Shown piece by piece: positions 1-7,764 of a stretch of 64,000 nucleotides of DNA. The position numbers and the translations under genes are program-made. The DNA lies in assembly GCF_023094165.1 (NCBI RefSeq), contig NZ_JALMDK010000003.1:372001-436000 (forward strand). Reading direction: 5' to 3'. Under the pieces are notes generated by a model. That model was not told where the DNA came from. It searched no databases and worked only from the letters and a program-made list of their open reading frames with translations. The stretch is from Crossiella sp. S99.2 (GTDB taxonomy: Bacteria > Actinomycetota > Actinomycetes > Mycobacteriales > Pseudonocardiaceae). Positions within the stretch are counted from its first letter, which is position 1. Every line of letters begins with the position of its first letter.

Positions 1-830
1 CCAAGCCACCCGATCAGGCGATCCGCCAGCAACCCACCCAGCAACCCACCCACCGCCACGGCCACCAGCAACAGGCTGAACCCGACCTCCCCGAGCCCCA
101 GCCGCTCCCGCGCGATCAGCACCAGCACCGCCGCCATCGCCCCCAGCGCCACATTCGACACCGCGATCACCGCCGTCAACATCCGCAACACCCGGTGCCG
201 CACCAACCACCGCACCCCACCGACCAGCTCAGCCCACAGCGACCCCCGCGGCCCACCCCGCCCCGCCACCCCCGCCGGCAACCGCACACACAACGCCGCC
301 ACCAGCAACAACACCCCGGCATCCACCAGGAACGGCACCCACACCGCCACCGCGAACAACACCGCGCCCACCGGCTTGGCCAGCAGATCCCGCCCCACCA
401 CCGCCGACCCCAGCAACCGCCCGTGCGCCCGCGCCAACCCCGCGGGCGCCACCAGCGCGGGCACCAGCGTGCTCGCCGCGTTCTCGAACACCACCCCCGC
501 ACACCCGACCACGAAGAACACCAGGTACAGCAACCACAACGACGCCTGCCCGGCCAGCAACACCAACCCCAGCACCGCCAGCACCACCGACCGCACCAGC
601 GCCGCCACCACCAGCACCCGCCGCCGGCCCACCCGATCCACCAGCACCCCACCCGGCAACCCGAACACCAGCCCCGCCGACTGCTGCGCCACCGCCAGCC
701 CGGCCACCTGCACCGGATCCCTGGTCAACGCCGCCGCCAGCAACGGCCCGGCCACCATCGTCACCCCATCGCCGACCGCCGAGACCGTGCCCACCACCCA
801 CAACCTGGCAAAACCCGCACCCAGCCCCAT
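1..830 (-). CDS. MFS transporter, C-terminus cut by window edge
   Basis: About 276 residues are visible from ATG 830, and the gene continues past position 1. The protein is strongly hydrophobic, with at least six predicted membrane helices. It carries a classic MFS loop 2-3 signature near residues 60-75 (G-x-L-x-D-R-x-G-R-R-R, read as GVLVDRVGRRR). This places it with the EntS/MFS_3-type drug or siderophore exporters. The substrate cannot be told from sequence. It is the last gene visible of a minus-strand run; the enoyl-CoA hydratase ends 64 bp upstream. No codon oddities are seen. Confidence 0.85.
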   Translation of the reverse strand, partial: MGLGAGFARLWVVGTVSAVGDGVTMVAGPLLAAALTRDPVQVAGLAVAQQSAGLVFGLPGGVLVDRVGRRRVLVVAALVRSVVLAVLGLVLLAGQASLWLLYLVFFVVGCAGVVFENAASTLVPALVAPAGLARAHGRLLGSAVVGRDLLAKPVGAVLFAVAVWVPFLVDAGVLLLVAALCVRLPAGVAGRGGPRGSLWAELVGGVRWLVRHRVLRMLTAVIAVSNVALGAMAAVLVLIARERLGLGEVGFSLLLVAVAVGGLLGGLLADRLIGWL

Positions 831-893
831 GATCACTGGACGTGCCGGCACCAGCACAGGTTGCGCCAAGCCGCCACGGGGGAGTCCCGCACC

Positions 894-1673
894 TCACCTA
901 CCAGTGAATGTGGCCTTCCCCGGACCCTCACTCAGGAACGACCGCACCCCAGCCCGCAGATCCTCGGTGTCGAACAACGCCGCCGCGATCCCGGTGACCT
1001 CCCGGTTCGCCTCCGCCACCCCACCACGCTCGAAATGCGCCAGCACCCGCTTGGTCGCCGCATGCGCCCGGGTCGGCCCACCCGCCAACCGCGTCGCCAG
1101 CGCCACCGCCGCCTCCGCGAACCCCTCCGCCGGCAGCACTCGGTTCACCACACCCCACTCCCGCAACGTCTCCGCCGGATACCGGTCCCCGGTGAACACG
1201 AACTCCTTCGCCCGCGCCACCCCGGCCCGCGCCGCCAGCCGCTGCGTGCCACCCATCGTCGGAGTCAACCCGATCACGTTCTCCACCAGGCCAAAACTCG
1301 CCCGCTCACTGGCCACCAGCAGGTCACAGGCCAGCGCCACCTCGAAGGTCCACGTCAGGCACAACCCGTGCGCGGCGAACACCGTCGGGAACGGCAACGC
1401 CGCGATCCGCTCCGGCAGCTCCAGCATCCGGTCGAACAACACCTTCGCCTGCCCCGCATCGGCCTGCTCGGCGAACAGCGACACATCCACCCCGCCACTG
1501 ACCACCTTGCCCGCCGCCCGCAGCAACGCCGCCCGCGGCGGATCCACCGCCAACGCGTCCACGGCCGAGAGCAACTCCTCCTGCAGCTGCGCGGTGTAGA
1601 GGTTCAACGGCGGCGCGTCGATGGTCAGCACAGCCAACCCGGACGGCTCCCGGTCAAGACGAAGCAACTGCAC
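894..1673 (-). CDS. Enoyl-CoA hydratase/isomerase family protein
   Basis: A 259-residue crotonase-fold protein, the usual family length. The first oxyanion segment is at residues 53-63 (AAGKVVSGGVD). Both positions that carry the catalytic glutamates of enoyl-CoA hydratase are conserved (E111 in TFEVALACD and E131 in VENVIG), followed by GGTQRL. The usual GGG before the first glutamate is replaced by LTWT, so the second oxyanion loop is atypical and the reaction may be isomerisation or another crotonase chemistry instead of plain hydration. It would act on an acyl-CoA in the cytoplasm. Neighbours give no clear pathway. Confidence 0.85.
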   Translation of the reverse strand: MQLLRLDREPSGLAVLTIDAPPLNLYTAQLQEELLSAVDALAVDPPRAALLRAAGKVVSGGVDVSLFAEQADAGQAKVLFDRMLELPERIAALPFPTVFAAHGLCLTWTFEVALACDLLVASERASFGLVENVIGLTPTMGGTQRLAARAGVARAKEFVFTGDRYPAETLREWGVVNRVLPAEGFAEAAVALATRLAGGPTRAHAATKRVLAHFERGGVAEANREVTGIAAALFDTEDLRAGVRSFLSEGPGKATFTGR

Positions 1674-1733
1674 GTGTGACTCCCGTCAACTGTTGGGGCA
1701 GGGCATCGGAATCGGGCTCAACCCAAGACAGTC

Positions 1734-2528
1734 TCACCGTGGGGGACCGGCGGCCACCACCGCCCGCAACTCCGCCACCGAACGCCGCCACCCATCCCAC
1801 AACAACCAGCTCACCCCGGCCTCGGCGTACTCCGCCACCAACCCCGCCGACGGCTGCACCCCGCTGCCCCACAACGCCAGATCCGCCTCCGCCCGGCCAC
1901 CCGAGGCGACAAAGTCCGCCTTGATCCGCCCCGCCTGCTCCGGCGTCGGCAACACGAACCCCTCCTCATCCCGGATGATCGGGAACAACCCGTCCACCCG
2001 CGCCGCGGACAGGAACGGCGCCTTGCGCGGCCACAACCCACTCGTCCACAACGGCACCCGCACCGGCGCGAACTCCACGTCACTGACCTGGAAATTCACC
2101 CCCTCATGCCGCACCCGCTCACCGGCGAAGAACCGCTCCAGCAACTCCACGCCCTCGCGGAACCGCCCGGCCCGCGCCGCGGCGGGCTCAGCCTCACCGA
2201 ACTGCGCGTAATCCCGCGGCACCCCCATGCCCAGCCCCAGCAGCAACCGCCCACCGGACAACCGCTGCAACGTGCCCGCCTCGGCCGCCAGCTTCCACGG
2301 CCGCCGACGGGGGAGCGGCACGATCATCGGCCCGAACCGGATCCGGCTGGTCCGCGCCGCCACCGCACCCAGCGTCACCCACGGATCAGCCACCGGCGGC
2401 GCCGCCACCAGGTGATCCCACATGAAGAACCCGTCCCACCCGGCCTGCTCGGCGGCCACCGCCAACTCCACCAGCAACGCCGGATCCCCATACGGGCCAT
2501 AACAGGGCACATAGATCGCGAACCGCAT
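1734..2528 (-). CDS. LLM-class F420-dependent oxidoreductase
   Basis: Bacterial luciferase-like TIM-barrel protein of about 264 residues starting MRFAIYVPCYG. Family marks include WDHL near residue 37, the RIRFGPMIVPLPRRRPW segment typical of the flavin/F420-binding barrel, and GRLLLGLGMG. Actinobacterial members normally use F420 or FMN to oxidise or reduce small organic substrates. ATG 2528 is chosen because an AGG lies 9 nt upstream and homologues begin with the (K/R)FA(I/L) strand; an ATG three codons earlier (2537) is possible. The substrate is unknown. Confidence 0.82.
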   Translation of the reverse strand: MRFAIYVPCYGPYGDPALLVELAVAAEQAGWDGFFMWDHLVAAPPVADPWVTLGAVAARTSRIRFGPMIVPLPRRRPWKLAAEAGTLQRLSGGRLLLGLGMGVPRDYAQFGEAEPAAARAGRFREGVELLERFFAGERVRHEGVNFQVSDVEFAPVRVPLWTSGLWPRKAPFLSAARVDGLFPIIRDEEGFVLPTPEQAGRIKADFVASGGRAEADLALWGSGVQPSAGLVAEYAEAGVSWLLWDGWRRSVAELRAVVAAGPPR

Positions 2529-2553
2529 ACCGCGCATCCTGCCCCAGACAGCA

Positions 2554-2585
2554 GTGCGGGGCGGCCCCGAAGGACCGCCCCGCAC
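2554..2585 (-). terminator. Hairpin terminator behind the GNAT gene
   Basis: A perfect 11-bp stem (2554-2564 pairs with 2575-2585) encloses a 10-nt loop, 2 bp beyond the stop codon of the minus-strand acetyltransferase. No long U tract follows, as is common in actinobacteria. Confidence 0.6.
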
Positions 2586-2587
2586 AC

Positions 2588-3490
2588 TCACACCAGGTCG
2601 ACGCGCTCCATCTGCACCGGATACCCGGCACGGGCGAACGTCGCCGCCATCGGCGTGTTCGTCTGATCGGTGGCGGCCGCGATGCGGTCCACCCCGGCCG
2701 CGGCATGCACCTGCGTCGCCTCGACCAACAGGTCAAACGCATAACCATGCCCGCGTTGTTCCGGCACCACCCCGATGTACCCGACAACCGGGTCCGACGG
2801 GGTATGACCGGGCACCGTGATACCCACCAGCTCACCCGCGGGCGTGTACGCCAGCAACCAGGCACTGCGCGGACTCGGCAGCCACTTGAGGTAGTCCAGC
2901 TCCTCCTGCGCCGCCGCCTCCAGGCCGTCCTCCTCGATCCGCAGCCGCACATGCGCGTCCAGGCTGCCCTGATGGATCAACCGGAACGCCTGCAGCACGG
3001 ACTCCTCATCCGGAGCAGGCCGGAACACCAACCGGCCAGGCCGTTCCGGCACCCCGCACTCCGGCGTCCACAGGTACCGGAACCGCTCCACCAGCACCCG
3101 GTACCCGGCCACCTCCGCCGCGGCGATCCGGCCCTCACCAGCGGCCCGCGCCGCCGGATCAGCCCGCCAGCCCGGCGGCAACCGCAGCTCGTACTCCGCG
3201 CGCAGGGGAGCGGTGGTCAACAGCTTCGCCGCGGCCTCGGCATCGGTGAAGTCGAACCAGTCGAGCATGATCGGCTTGCTGTCCTTCGGACCACCCCACC
3301 AGGCAGCGCGCGCCACGACCACGTCGTCCCGCAACGCCACCCAGGTCCACTCCGGCCGGTAAGCGCCGGTAGCGGCCATGGTGAGGTAGTCCTGTCCGAA
3401 CCGCGCCCTGCCCACCAGGGCAGGATCCGGGAGCGAGGCGAACAGCCGCTCCTCGCCGGGCTCGATCGAACGAATGACCAGATCGGTCAT
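2588..3490 (-). CDS. GNAT family N-acetyltransferase
   Basis: A 300-residue protein whose C-terminal third holds the acetyl-CoA binding motif of GNAT enzymes: V-P-E-Q-R-G-H-G at about residues 241-248, preceded by strand VVGYIGV and followed by the helix FDLLVEATQ. The N-terminal half looks like a degenerate second GNAT-like domain. The acceptor is unknown. A GGGAC sequence lies about 9 nt before ATG 3490. It is separate from the downstream F420 enzyme because a terminator hairpin intervenes. Confidence 0.8.
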   Translation of the reverse strand: MTDLVIRSIEPGEERLFASLPDPALVGRARFGQDYLTMAATGAYRPEWTWVALRDDVVVARAAWWGGPKDSKPIMLDWFDFTDAEAAAKLLTTAPLRAEYELRLPPGWRADPAARAAGEGRIAAAEVAGYRVLVERFRYLWTPECGVPERPGRLVFRPAPDEESVLQAFRLIHQGSLDAHVRLRIEEDGLEAAAQEELDYLKWLPSPRSAWLLAYTPAGELVGITVPGHTPSDPVVGYIGVVPEQRGHGYAFDLLVEATQVHAAAGVDRIAAATDQTNTPMAATFARAGYPVQMERVDLV

Positions 3491-3666
3491 GAAATGAAGT
3501 CCCTTCGGAAAGCTCAGCGCTCCCCAGTCAGAACTTCGACGCCCTCGCAGCGAAGGGGGAGCACCAGATCAACAACGGACGTGCGATCACGGTTACCACC
3601 TCCCTTTCCTCGGCTCGGAGAGCGTGCCGGAACCCTAACAAAGCTCACCCGTCCGGGACGAACGCT

Positions 3667-3993
3667 TTACCCGGGCCGATCCACCTCGAAGGTCCCATTG
3701 GCCCCGCGCACCGTCACCCGCACCTGCTTGGACTGCCCGGACAGCACAGCCAGGCAGGAGAAAACCCGCGCGTCCTCGATCGGCTGCCGGCCAGGACAGC
3801 GCACCATCTCCAGCCCGGTCACCTCGTACTTGTCCACCAGCACCGACCGCACCGCGAACTCCAGCCGGTCCTGCTCGAACACCGGCACCGGCGGCGTGCC
3901 CGGGGGAGTGGCCCCACGGCTGGGGCCCGCGCACCCGGCCAGCGCCGCCGTCACCAGCAGCACCCCACACCTGGCCAGGCCGTGTCTGATCAT
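3667..3993 (-). CDS. DUF4333 domain lipoprotein
   Basis: A 108-residue protein with a type II signal peptide: positively charged MIRHGLAR, hydrophobic VLLVTAALAG, and lipobox LAGC at about residues 18-21. After a proline-rich linker comes a DUF4333-like domain with the paired cysteines of CP near residue 66 and FSC near residue 79, and a terminal beta-rich stretch. It is expected to be anchored on the outer face of the membrane. DUF4333 has no known biochemical activity. There is no Shine-Dalgarno sequence; a TACCGT box ends 7 nt upstream of ATG, so the mRNA may be leaderless. Confidence 0.78.
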   Translation of the reverse strand: MIRHGLARCGVLLVTAALAGCAGPSRGATPPGTPPVPVFEQDRLEFAVRSVLVDKYEVTGLEMVRCPGRQPIEDARVFSCLAVLSGQSKQVRVTVRGANGTFEVDRPG

Positions 3994-4000
3994 GAAGTAA

Positions 4001-4006
4001 ACGGTA
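4001..4006 (-). promoter_or_regulatory. Candidate -10 box for leaderless DUF4333 mRNA
   Basis: On the minus strand this reads TACCGT and ends 7 nt before the ATG of the lipoprotein gene, the spacing expected if transcription starts at the start codon. No clear -35 was found. Confidence 0.35.
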
Positions 4007-4050
4007 TCTGGCCGGTCTGAAGCTTCGCTGTCGTCTGGCTGCCGCTCGGC

Positions 4051-4560
4051 TCAACCCCGCTCGGCCATCGCGGTGATCGTCTCGGTCATGTGCTCCCGGA
4101 TCTGATCCAGCCGCTCCTGGACCCCGGCTTCGGCCGCTGCCGGCGTCAACTCCGCGACCATCACCCTCAGTCCGGTGTCCCCAGGCCCGTGCACGAAGGT
4201 CTGCCGGACCATCGTGCCGCCGAACTCGGCGGCGGACAGTTCATAACGCCAGGTCGTGCCCGGTCGCGCCGGATCCTCCTCGCCGTCGAGGACCACCCAG
4301 GTGAAGACCCGGCCCGGCTCCGACTCGGTCACCACACAGGTCACCTCGCCGACAAAGCCGTTCCCGAACTCGTTGCGACCGGAGAATCGGGCGCCGACCC
4401 GGGGGCCGGGGGAGTCGTGGTCGAGCCAGGCCCCGCCCTTGCACTCCGGGCTGAACTCGCCGATCCGGGACACGTCGGTGATGATCTCCCATAGTTTCTC
4501 CGGCGAGACTTCGACGGTCAGTTCGACCTCGGTCCGCGCGCCGGTCACCTTGCCAGCCAT
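4051..4560 (-). CDS. SRPBCC family protein
   Basis: Polyketide-cyclase/START-like protein of about 169 residues. The opening VELTVEVSPEKLWEIITDV strand-helix, the long beta sheet with WLDHDSPGPRVGARF, and the C-terminal amphipathic helix (LDQIREHMTETITAMAE) are typical. Such proteins bind hydrophobic ligands in a deep cavity; no ligand can be named. ATG 4560 is preferred over the upstream in-frame ATG 4626 because AGGGAGG precedes it by 6-7 nt and the domain starts right after. Confidence 0.78.
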   Translation of the reverse strand: MAGKVTGARTEVELTVEVSPEKLWEIITDVSRIGEFSPECKGGAWLDHDSPGPRVGARFSGRNEFGNGFVGEVTCVVTESEPGRVFTWVVLDGEEDPARPGTTWRYELSAAEFGGTMVRQTFVHGPGDTGLRVMVAELTPAAAEAGVQERLDQIREHMTETITAMAERG

Positions 4561-4693
4561 GGGTTTCCTCCCTCTGGTGCGGTTGTTGTCGGTAGTCCGA
4601 CGAACGGCAGGGAAGGGAAACGACACAAGTGGACTTCACCGGCTTGGGCAGCGGCTTCACTCGAAGGAGTGGGCTCCAGAACCGCTACTTAAC

Positions 4694-4707
4694 ATAATGT
4701 AGATTAT
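4694..4707 (-). promoter_or_regulatory. AT-rich dyad upstream of SRPBCC gene
   Basis: ATAAT and ATTAT are separated by 4 nt in otherwise very GC-rich DNA, about 135 bp upstream of the SRPBCC start. This looks like a promoter/operator element for that gene; the regulator is unknown. Confidence 0.3.
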
Positions 4708-5220
4708 CGGTCAGAAACCAGCAGGCGCCGAGAGGGGCAGATCAGGCTGATTTCTGGCTTGCTCGTCAACGTGCGCGCTGGCTTCACGCGCCGTCGCTCA
4801 GTCGCGTCGCTGACGAGCCGACCCGCGGTCCGGCCGTCGCGCTCGGCACGCGGCCGGAATGCCAGGCGGCGCGGCGATGGGCGAGCGTTCTACTGACCGG
4901 CCAAGCCGATGGGTGCCTTCGGCGGCCACTGAAGCCTCAGCTTGTCGTTTCCGGGTAACCCGGGCATACCGGGTCATTACGTCACTGTGACGCTAGTTGA
5001 CCCCGGAACCTTGCGGATTCGAGGTGATCCCAGGTTCTGCGGCGACACGTTCCCCCGACGGTCTCCGCCAGGCCGTCCAGTCAGAGCCGTCCAGTGGCAG
5101 GTCGGGTCGGTGCGTCAGCGGAGTTTCGTCGGAGCGAGCGTTCTGGCGAACTCGGGCAGCCAACGGGCGAACGCATCCCCCGCAGGGCATGGAGTCGGTA
5201 TCGGCGCTGGTCAGATGGGT

Positions 5221-5252
5221 GTTTCGTGCATAACCGCTATTATGCACGAAAC
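5221..5252. repeat. Perfect 13-bp inverted repeat, 6-nt loop
   Basis: GTTTCGTGCATAA at 5221-5233 is the exact reverse complement of 5240-5252, with a 6-nt loop between. It lies 41 bp past the stop of the minus-strand DUF1772 gene, so it could end that transcript, but it is unusually AT-rich for local DNA and lacks a U tract. An operator or the end of a small mobile repeat is an alternative. Confidence 0.6.
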
Positions 5253-5292
5253 CAGAAAAATCGCGGGGGAGTCAGCAGTCTGGCGGATTTCG

Positions 5293-5733
5293 TCACGCCA
5301 GGGCGTACAGCACCGTGGCACCGAGGCAGGCGATCGTGCGCAGGTGGTTCCACCCGGTCCAGCGGCGCAGGAAGCCGCGCCACAGCTCCTGCCCCGCCGG
5401 GGTGGCCGGGTCGGCGGCGTCCAGGGCGTTGTTCATCGGCACGTTCACGATGGCCGTCACCGCGAGCATCCCCCCTACTACCAGCACGGCGGCGATGGTG
5501 GGCAGCAGCGGGAAGCCGTTGAGCACGGCCAGCACCGCGCTGGTGATCGGGGCGCCCAGGAAGGCCAGCAGGAACAGCGGGTTCACGATGGTGCGGTTGA
5601 TCTGCTGCATGACCGCGGCGGCCTCCGGGGCCGGGCGTTTGGCCAGCGCGGGCATCACCACGGCGGAGAAGGTGAAGAACAGGCCGGTCAGGATGGCGGT
5701 GGTGGTCTCGGCGATGACGGTCAGCGCGATCAT
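5293..5733 (-). CDS. DUF1772 (anthrone oxygenase-like) membrane protein
   Basis: A 146-residue integral membrane protein with four predicted helices. The pattern fits DUF1772: a first helix with GLFFTFSAVVMPAL, then a conserved I-N-x-x-I/V-x-N-P-F segment (MQQINRTIVNPLF), a central N-V-P-M-N-N-A-L-D loop, and a terminal W-x-x-W-N-H-L-R-T motif. Relatives include anthrone oxygenases of polyketide pathways, but most are uncharacterised. GGGAGG precedes ATG 5733 by 5 nt. It is divergent from an AraC regulator with a 120-bp gap, so that regulator probably controls it. Confidence 0.82.
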   Translation of the reverse strand: MIALTVIAETTTAILTGLFFTFSAVVMPALAKRPAPEAAAVMQQINRTIVNPLFLLAFLGAPITSAVLAVLNGFPLLPTIAAVLVVGGMLAVTAIVNVPMNNALDAADPATPAGQELWRGFLRRWTGWNHLRTIACLGATVLYALA

Positions 5734-5853
5734 GGTGTCCTCCCAGTGTTGTGCAGTGCGTCCAGTTTGAGTCTCAGATGGCGGATGATCCATGCTTGAT
5801 GCGCGCGGTTTCCTGCTCCTTCGTCCAGCCGGCGTGGACGCTGGGCCAGCCGG

Positions 5854-6828
5854 GTGCGGATACTCGGACGGGTGGACCTCACCTCTCCCCCGGCGCCGCC
5901 CGCCGATCCGCTCGGCGCGGCCCTGCACCACCTGCGGATGGACGGGGCCTGGTACTTCCGGTCCGAGCTGACCGAGCCGTGGCGGCTGGACCTGCCGCCG
6001 ATGGCTGACTGTCTGTGGTTCCACGTCGTCACCGCGGGCCGGTACTGGCTGTCCGTGCCGGGCCAGCCGCCGCGGCAGGTCTCCCCCGGCGAGCTGGTGC
6101 TGGTGCCGCACGGGCAAGGGCATGAGCTGTGCAGTGAGCCGGGGCTGCCTGCTCCCCCGGTGATCCAGGACATCCCGCACGAGTACGTCAGCGAGCGGTA
6201 CGCGATCCTGCGGCATGGCGGTGGTGGTGTGCCGACCAGTCTGGTGTGCGGGGCGGTGCGCTTTGATCATCCGACCGGGTATGGGCTGATGGCGCGGCTC
6301 CCCCGGTTGATGGCGGTGGCCGATCCGGCGCTGGATGCCACGTTGCGGTTGCTGGCGGCCGAGGCGCGGGAGCTGCGGCCAGGGGGCGAGACGGTGATCA
6401 CCCGGCTGGCAGATGTGCTGGTGATCCAGGCGATCCGGAGCTGGCTGGGCAGTGATCCGGCGGCGCGGGCGGGGTGGCTGGGGGCGTTGCGGGATCCGCA
6501 GGTGGGGCGGGCGGTGGCGCTGGTGCACCGGGAGCCGGCGCGGGCGTGGACGGTGGCGAGTCTGGCTTCGGCGGTGGCGATGTCGCGCTCGGCGTTCGCG
6601 GCGCGGTTCACCGAGCTGGTGGGTGAGCCGGTGATGCAGTACGTGACGCGGTGGCGGATGCATGTGGCGGTGGGGCGGTTGCGGTCCGGGGAGGCGTCGG
6701 TGGCCGCGGTGGCGCGGCAGCTGGGGTACCAGTCGGAGGCGGCGTTCAGCCGGGCGTTCAAGCGGATCGCCGGGGTCTCCCCCGGGTCGGTGCGGCGGGC
6801 GGGGCCGGTGGTGGAGTTGTTGGGCTAG
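5854..6828 (+). CDS. AraC family transcriptional regulator
   Basis: About 324 residues. The N-terminal half is a cupin-like sensor domain (AraC cupin_6 type; WFHVVTAGRYWLSVPG, then SPGELVLVPHGQGHEL), and the C-terminal 100 residues are a double helix-turn-helix (VASLASAVAMSRSAFAARF, then SVAAVARQLGYQSEAAFSR) ending FKRIAGVSPGSVRR. It should bind a small ligand and control the divergent DUF1772 gene. The start is uncertain: GTG 5854 gives the longest form and GTG 5872 would drop six residues. The gene is followed by a MOSC gene on the same strand about 90 bp away. Confidence 0.88.
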   Translation: MRILGRVDLTSPPAPPADPLGAALHHLRMDGAWYFRSELTEPWRLDLPPMADCLWFHVVTAGRYWLSVPGQPPRQVSPGELVLVPHGQGHELCSEPGLPAPPVIQDIPHEYVSERYAILRHGGGGVPTSLVCGAVRFDHPTGYGLMARLPRLMAVADPALDATLRLLAAEARELRPGGETVITRLADVLVIQAIRSWLGSDPAARAGWLGALRDPQVGRAVALVHREPARAWTVASLASAVAMSRSAFAARFTELVGEPVMQYVTRWRMHVAVGRLRSGEASVAAVARQLGYQSEAAFSRAFKRIAGVSPGSVRRAGPVVELLG

Positions 6829-6918
6829 GCCGGGTGCGGTGGAGGATCTAGTTCTGCCGGAGGTGAATGCGGCGATATTCGGATCGCGTTGACGGGGTCG
6901 GCCGGTAGCGTCCGGGTG

Positions 6919-7746
6919 GTGGCGAGGGTGTTGGAGTTGAACTACTTCCCGATCAAGGGCTGCGCGGGCGTCTCGGTGCCGGATGCGCTGGTGAACCCGG
7001 CGGGGCTGTCCTACGACCGCAGTTTCATGGTGGTCAGTCCGGAGGGGGTGTTCCGGTCGCAGCGGCGGGATCCGCGGCTGGCGCTGGTGTGCCCGCAGGT
7101 GCTGGGCGGCGGTGAGGTGCTGCGGTTGTCGGCCGAGGGGTTCGAGTCGGTGGACGTCGTGGTGGACGCGGTGGGTCCGCGGCGGCCGGTGGAGATGTTC
7201 GGCGATCCGTATCGGGCGATCGATCAGGGTGAGGTCGCGGCGGCGTGGTTGTCGGCGGTGGTGGGTGATCCGTGCCGGTTGGTGCGGGTGCCGCCGGAGC
7301 ATGATCGGGCCACGGACGGGTTGACGCCGGGGACCTCGGGTTTCGCCGACAGCAGTGCGGTGCACCTGTTGTCGGTGGATTCGTTGGCCGGGTTGAACGA
7401 GCGGATGGTGGCCGCGGGGGCGGTGGCGTTGCCGATGGCGCGGTTCCGGCCGAACATCGTGGTCGACGGGTGGGCTGATCCGCATGCGGAGGATGGGCTG
7501 CGGCGGTTGCGGATCGGGGATGTGGAGCTGGGGTACACCAAGCTGGCCATCCGGTGCGCGGTGACCACGGTGGACCAGGAGTCCGGGGTGAAGCGGGGGC
7601 CGGAGCCGTTGCGGTCGCTGGCGAAGTACCGGCGGGCGGCGCAGGGCGGGGTGGCCTTCGGGGTGAAGTTCGCCGTGCTGCGGTCCGGGAAGCTCTCGGT
7701 CGGCGATGAGTTGTCGGTGCTGGAGTGGGGCGCCTCGGAGCTGTGA
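6919..7746 (+). CDS. MOSC domain-containing protein (YcbX-like)
   Basis: About 275 residues with an MOSC_N beta-barrel domain (LNYFPIKGCAGVSV, then LSYDRSFMVV and RSQRRDPRLALV) followed by the MOSC domain. The expected cysteine is in KLAIRCAVTTVDQESG near the C-terminus, matching the conserved RC-x-V-T-x-V-D of Moco-sulfurase C-terminal proteins. Family members handle persulfide/molybdenum-cofactor chemistry or reduce N-hydroxylated compounds. The start is taken at GTG 6919 just before the conserved domain; a TTG at 6889 is the longest option. Confidence 0.85.
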   Translation: MARVLELNYFPIKGCAGVSVPDALVNPAGLSYDRSFMVVSPEGVFRSQRRDPRLALVCPQVLGGGEVLRLSAEGFESVDVVVDAVGPRRPVEMFGDPYRAIDQGEVAAAWLSAVVGDPCRLVRVPPEHDRATDGLTPGTSGFADSSAVHLLSVDSLAGLNERMVAAGAVALPMARFRPNIVVDGWADPHAEDGLRRLRIGDVELGYTKLAIRCAVTTVDQESGVKRGPEPLRSLAKYRRAAQGGVAFGVKFAVLRSGKLSVGDELSVLEWGASEL

Positions 7747-7764
7747 CTCCCCCGCTGGGCTGGG

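Larger units (their letters stand above)
4561..5292. other. Gene-free stretch of about 0.73 kb
   Basis: No reading frame here shows actinobacterial coding bias or a recognisable domain; the translations are arginine/proline-rich shadows. It holds an AT-rich dyad (ATAAT-N4-ATTAT, 4694-4707) near the SRPBCC promoter, an 8-bp dyad (GCTCGTCA at 4761-4768 with TGACGAGC at 4811-4818), a CGTCAC-T-GTGACG palindrome (4980-4992) and a perfect 13-bp inverted repeat (5221-5252). The mix suggests regulatory DNA or a decayed or dispersed repeat, not a gene. Confidence 0.5.

Noticed and set aside
195-1679. Long plus-strand frames rich in R, P, H, Q
   Set aside because: They are antisense to the MFS and enoyl-CoA hydratase genes, have no domain, and show the composition expected of GC-rich shadow frames.
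5733-7485. Minus-strand open frame extending upstream of the DUF1772 gene as a 730-residue protein
   Set aside because: Only its last 146 residues are protein-like; the rest is antisense to the AraC and MOSC genes. The true start is ATG 5733 with a good RBS.
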